A DNA stretch of 16,957 nt from Cytauxzoon felis (lineage: Eukaryota; Apicomplexa; Aconoidasida; Piroplasmida; Theileriidae), in contig JAIQCW010000065.1 of NCBI GenBank assembly GCA_020283715.1, forward strand, positions 1-16,957. Reading direction: 5' to 3'. Of the stretch, positions 15,759 through 16,957 are shown piece by piece (the first letter of the stretch is position 1; each line of letters begins with the position of its first letter). The notes below the pieces were generated by a model that saw nothing but the letters and a program-made list of their open reading frames with translations, had not been told where the DNA came from and made no database searches. A program made the position numbers and the translations under genes.

Positions 15759-16957
15759 ATGTGTGGACATCAAGATAGTTTACATGTATATCTAACTATA
15801 ATCATATTGTTAGGCAGATCAATATTATAAGTTGAGTATAGGTATAGAGGATACAGATGACTGTGATGGTCTACTATCTGATGTAATCTCCATGATTTCT
15901 CCTCTTGTTAAGGCTGAGGATTATAGATCTGTAACTCTTAAGACTCAGACATCTGATGACAAAACGAAGAAAAAAGATATTGAGGCGGAGTTGAAGGAAG
16001 TTAATGAGAAGAAGGCTCAGCTTAATAATGTAATTCAGGGTATTAATGGAAAGTCTAAGTGTGATGGGACTGCTGCTGATTCTGCAGAGACGTCAAATGG
16101 CGCTACTTGTGATAGTTGTTCTGAAACTCAAGCTGCTACTACTTCTGGTTGTGGTGGAAACATTGAAGCAGCATGTAGTAAATATATCAATGACAACGGA
16201 GCTACCACTGGTTGTACTGACTCTGCTCCTAATCAACGCAACTGTGGATGTGCAGCTTGTGAAAATGGTAAAGCAGGAGAATGTTGCTGTTTCTGTAAAG
16301 ATACTCATAATTCAAGTTATGATAATAATATTAAATCGTGTCTTATGAGTTTGGTTAAGAAATTGAACGCGGATGATATTAAATGTAAACATAGTAGTGG
16401 TGGTAGTAATGGTAAGGATTCGTTAATGTGTTATTTGTGTGTTTTAAAGTGCAGTATTTGTAAATTGAAGACTGCATGTACTGTTAACTCTGGTACTTCT
16501 AGTGATAATGGTAATGGATATAATTTTGATCAGACATTGAAGGAGTTGCCTAAGAATATTGAAGATGTGGTTGATAAGATATGTACCACTGCTCAGGAAT
16601 GTTGTAAGAATTGTATTAAAGATGGTAATTGTTCTGGAGATGGAACTTGCTCGTGCAAGGGCAACGGAAATTGCTGCAAGGTCAACGATCGCTATTCCAA
16701 CTTTACGAAATTTTTATTAGGGACGAATGATACTTGTTCTTCTACTGAAACTTCTAATAATAAATGTAAGACTATTGCGAAAACATTGACGGATTTGAAT
16801 AAGACGTTGAAAACTTTTGTTGAGGGGAATGGTGCGAGTGGTGAGAGTACTACTCAGTGTAAATGTACTAATAACGGAGGCTCTAATACCTGCGCTGGAA
16901 AATGCTGTTGTGGCTTAGAGAATTGTACTGAAAACGGGTGTACAGGTACAGAACCAG
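15759..16957 (+). CDS. Cysteine-rich protein of an expanded-family type, 3' end beyond the window
   Basis: Exon 2 is open from 15818 to the window edge. An in-frame TAG at 15811 shows that the reading frame cannot simply extend upstream. The best model is a 19-nt first exon (15759-15777, MCGHQD plus one base) joined across a 40-nt intron (GTTTAC...GGCAG) in phase, giving at least 386 aa. There is no signal peptide. After a charged coiled-coil-like segment (KKKDIEAELKEVNEKKAQLN) come many cysteine clusters, e.g. CGCAACENGKAGECCCFC, CYLCVLKCSICKLKTAC, CCKNC, CSCKGNGNCC, CKCTNN and KCCCGLENC, spaced by Ser/Thr/Gly/Asn-rich stretches. Codons are visibly richer in G and C than in the neighbouring membrane-protein gene. 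Cys-rich proteins without N-terminal signals recall variant erythrocyte surface antigens of Babesia, but I see no motif that proves kinship. Confidence 0.6.

Noticed and set aside
15746..15813. GTAAGAG donor joined to the TTGTTAG acceptor as first intron of the Cys-rich gene
   Set aside because: In the needed phase the upstream exon meets a stop (TGA) with no ATG in between, so it cannot supply a start.
16046..16348. 100-aa plus-strand ORF, Leu/Val-rich, inside the Cys-rich gene
   Set aside because: Out-of-frame shadow of the cysteine-rich frame, produced by its TGT/ACT-rich codons.

Overview
The window looks like nuclear DNA of a piroplasmid (Apicomplexa, Theileria/Babesia group). The sequence is AT-rich, genes are tightly packed, and most introns are tiny (14 inferred introns of 34-44 nt with GT...AG ends). 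It also carries piroplasmid-type surface or secreted protein families: a protein with FAINT/DUF529-like repeats, and a repeat-plus-membrane-anchor protein whose style I associate with Theileria equi and its relatives. I therefore lean to a T. equi/T. haneyi-like species. That placement is inference.

Layout, left to right. 1-780: no gene, pieces of a dispersed repeat. 781-2625 (-): secreted FAINT-like protein. 2833-4854 (-): organellar (probably apicoplast) methionyl-tRNA synthetase with an in-frame insert made of the repeat. 4944-8112 (+): UTP25, a nucleolar small-subunit processome protein, rebuilt here as seven exons. 8222-9562 (+): RNF126/115-type E3 ubiquitin ligase, three exons. 9638-11160: three tRNA-Pro genes covering the AGG, UGG and CGG anticodons, with an unrecognised four-exon gene (9800-10629, -) between two of them. 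11243-12167 (+): L-type cyclin, six exons. 12253-12708 (-): small secreted EGF-like protein. 13085-13435: two tiny divergent ORFs. 14213-15382 (-): type I-like membrane protein with two repeat units. 15759 to the right edge (+): start of a long cysteine-rich gene, cut by the window end.

The outstanding feature is a dispersed, modular repeat of about 200-280 bp, richer in G+C than its surroundings, with terminal inverted repeats. It occurs about eight times between 160 and 10.4 kb and not afterwards. All five long introns (345-482 nt) carry it and none of the 14 short ones does. In every such intron at least one copy is antisense to the host gene. The one exonic copy, in the methionyl-tRNA synthetase, is in sense and in frame. 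Copies share an open reading frame whose differences include runs of synonymous changes. It behaves like a MITE-like mobile element that can be tolerated as intron filler or translated as a protein insert.

The core genes are housekeeping functions (translation, ribosome assembly, ubiquitination, transcription or splicing control). The two ends are lineage-specific surface or secreted families, so the window may sit at the edge of a variable-gene block. All exon joins are my own reading of splice signals and reading phase, without transcript data.
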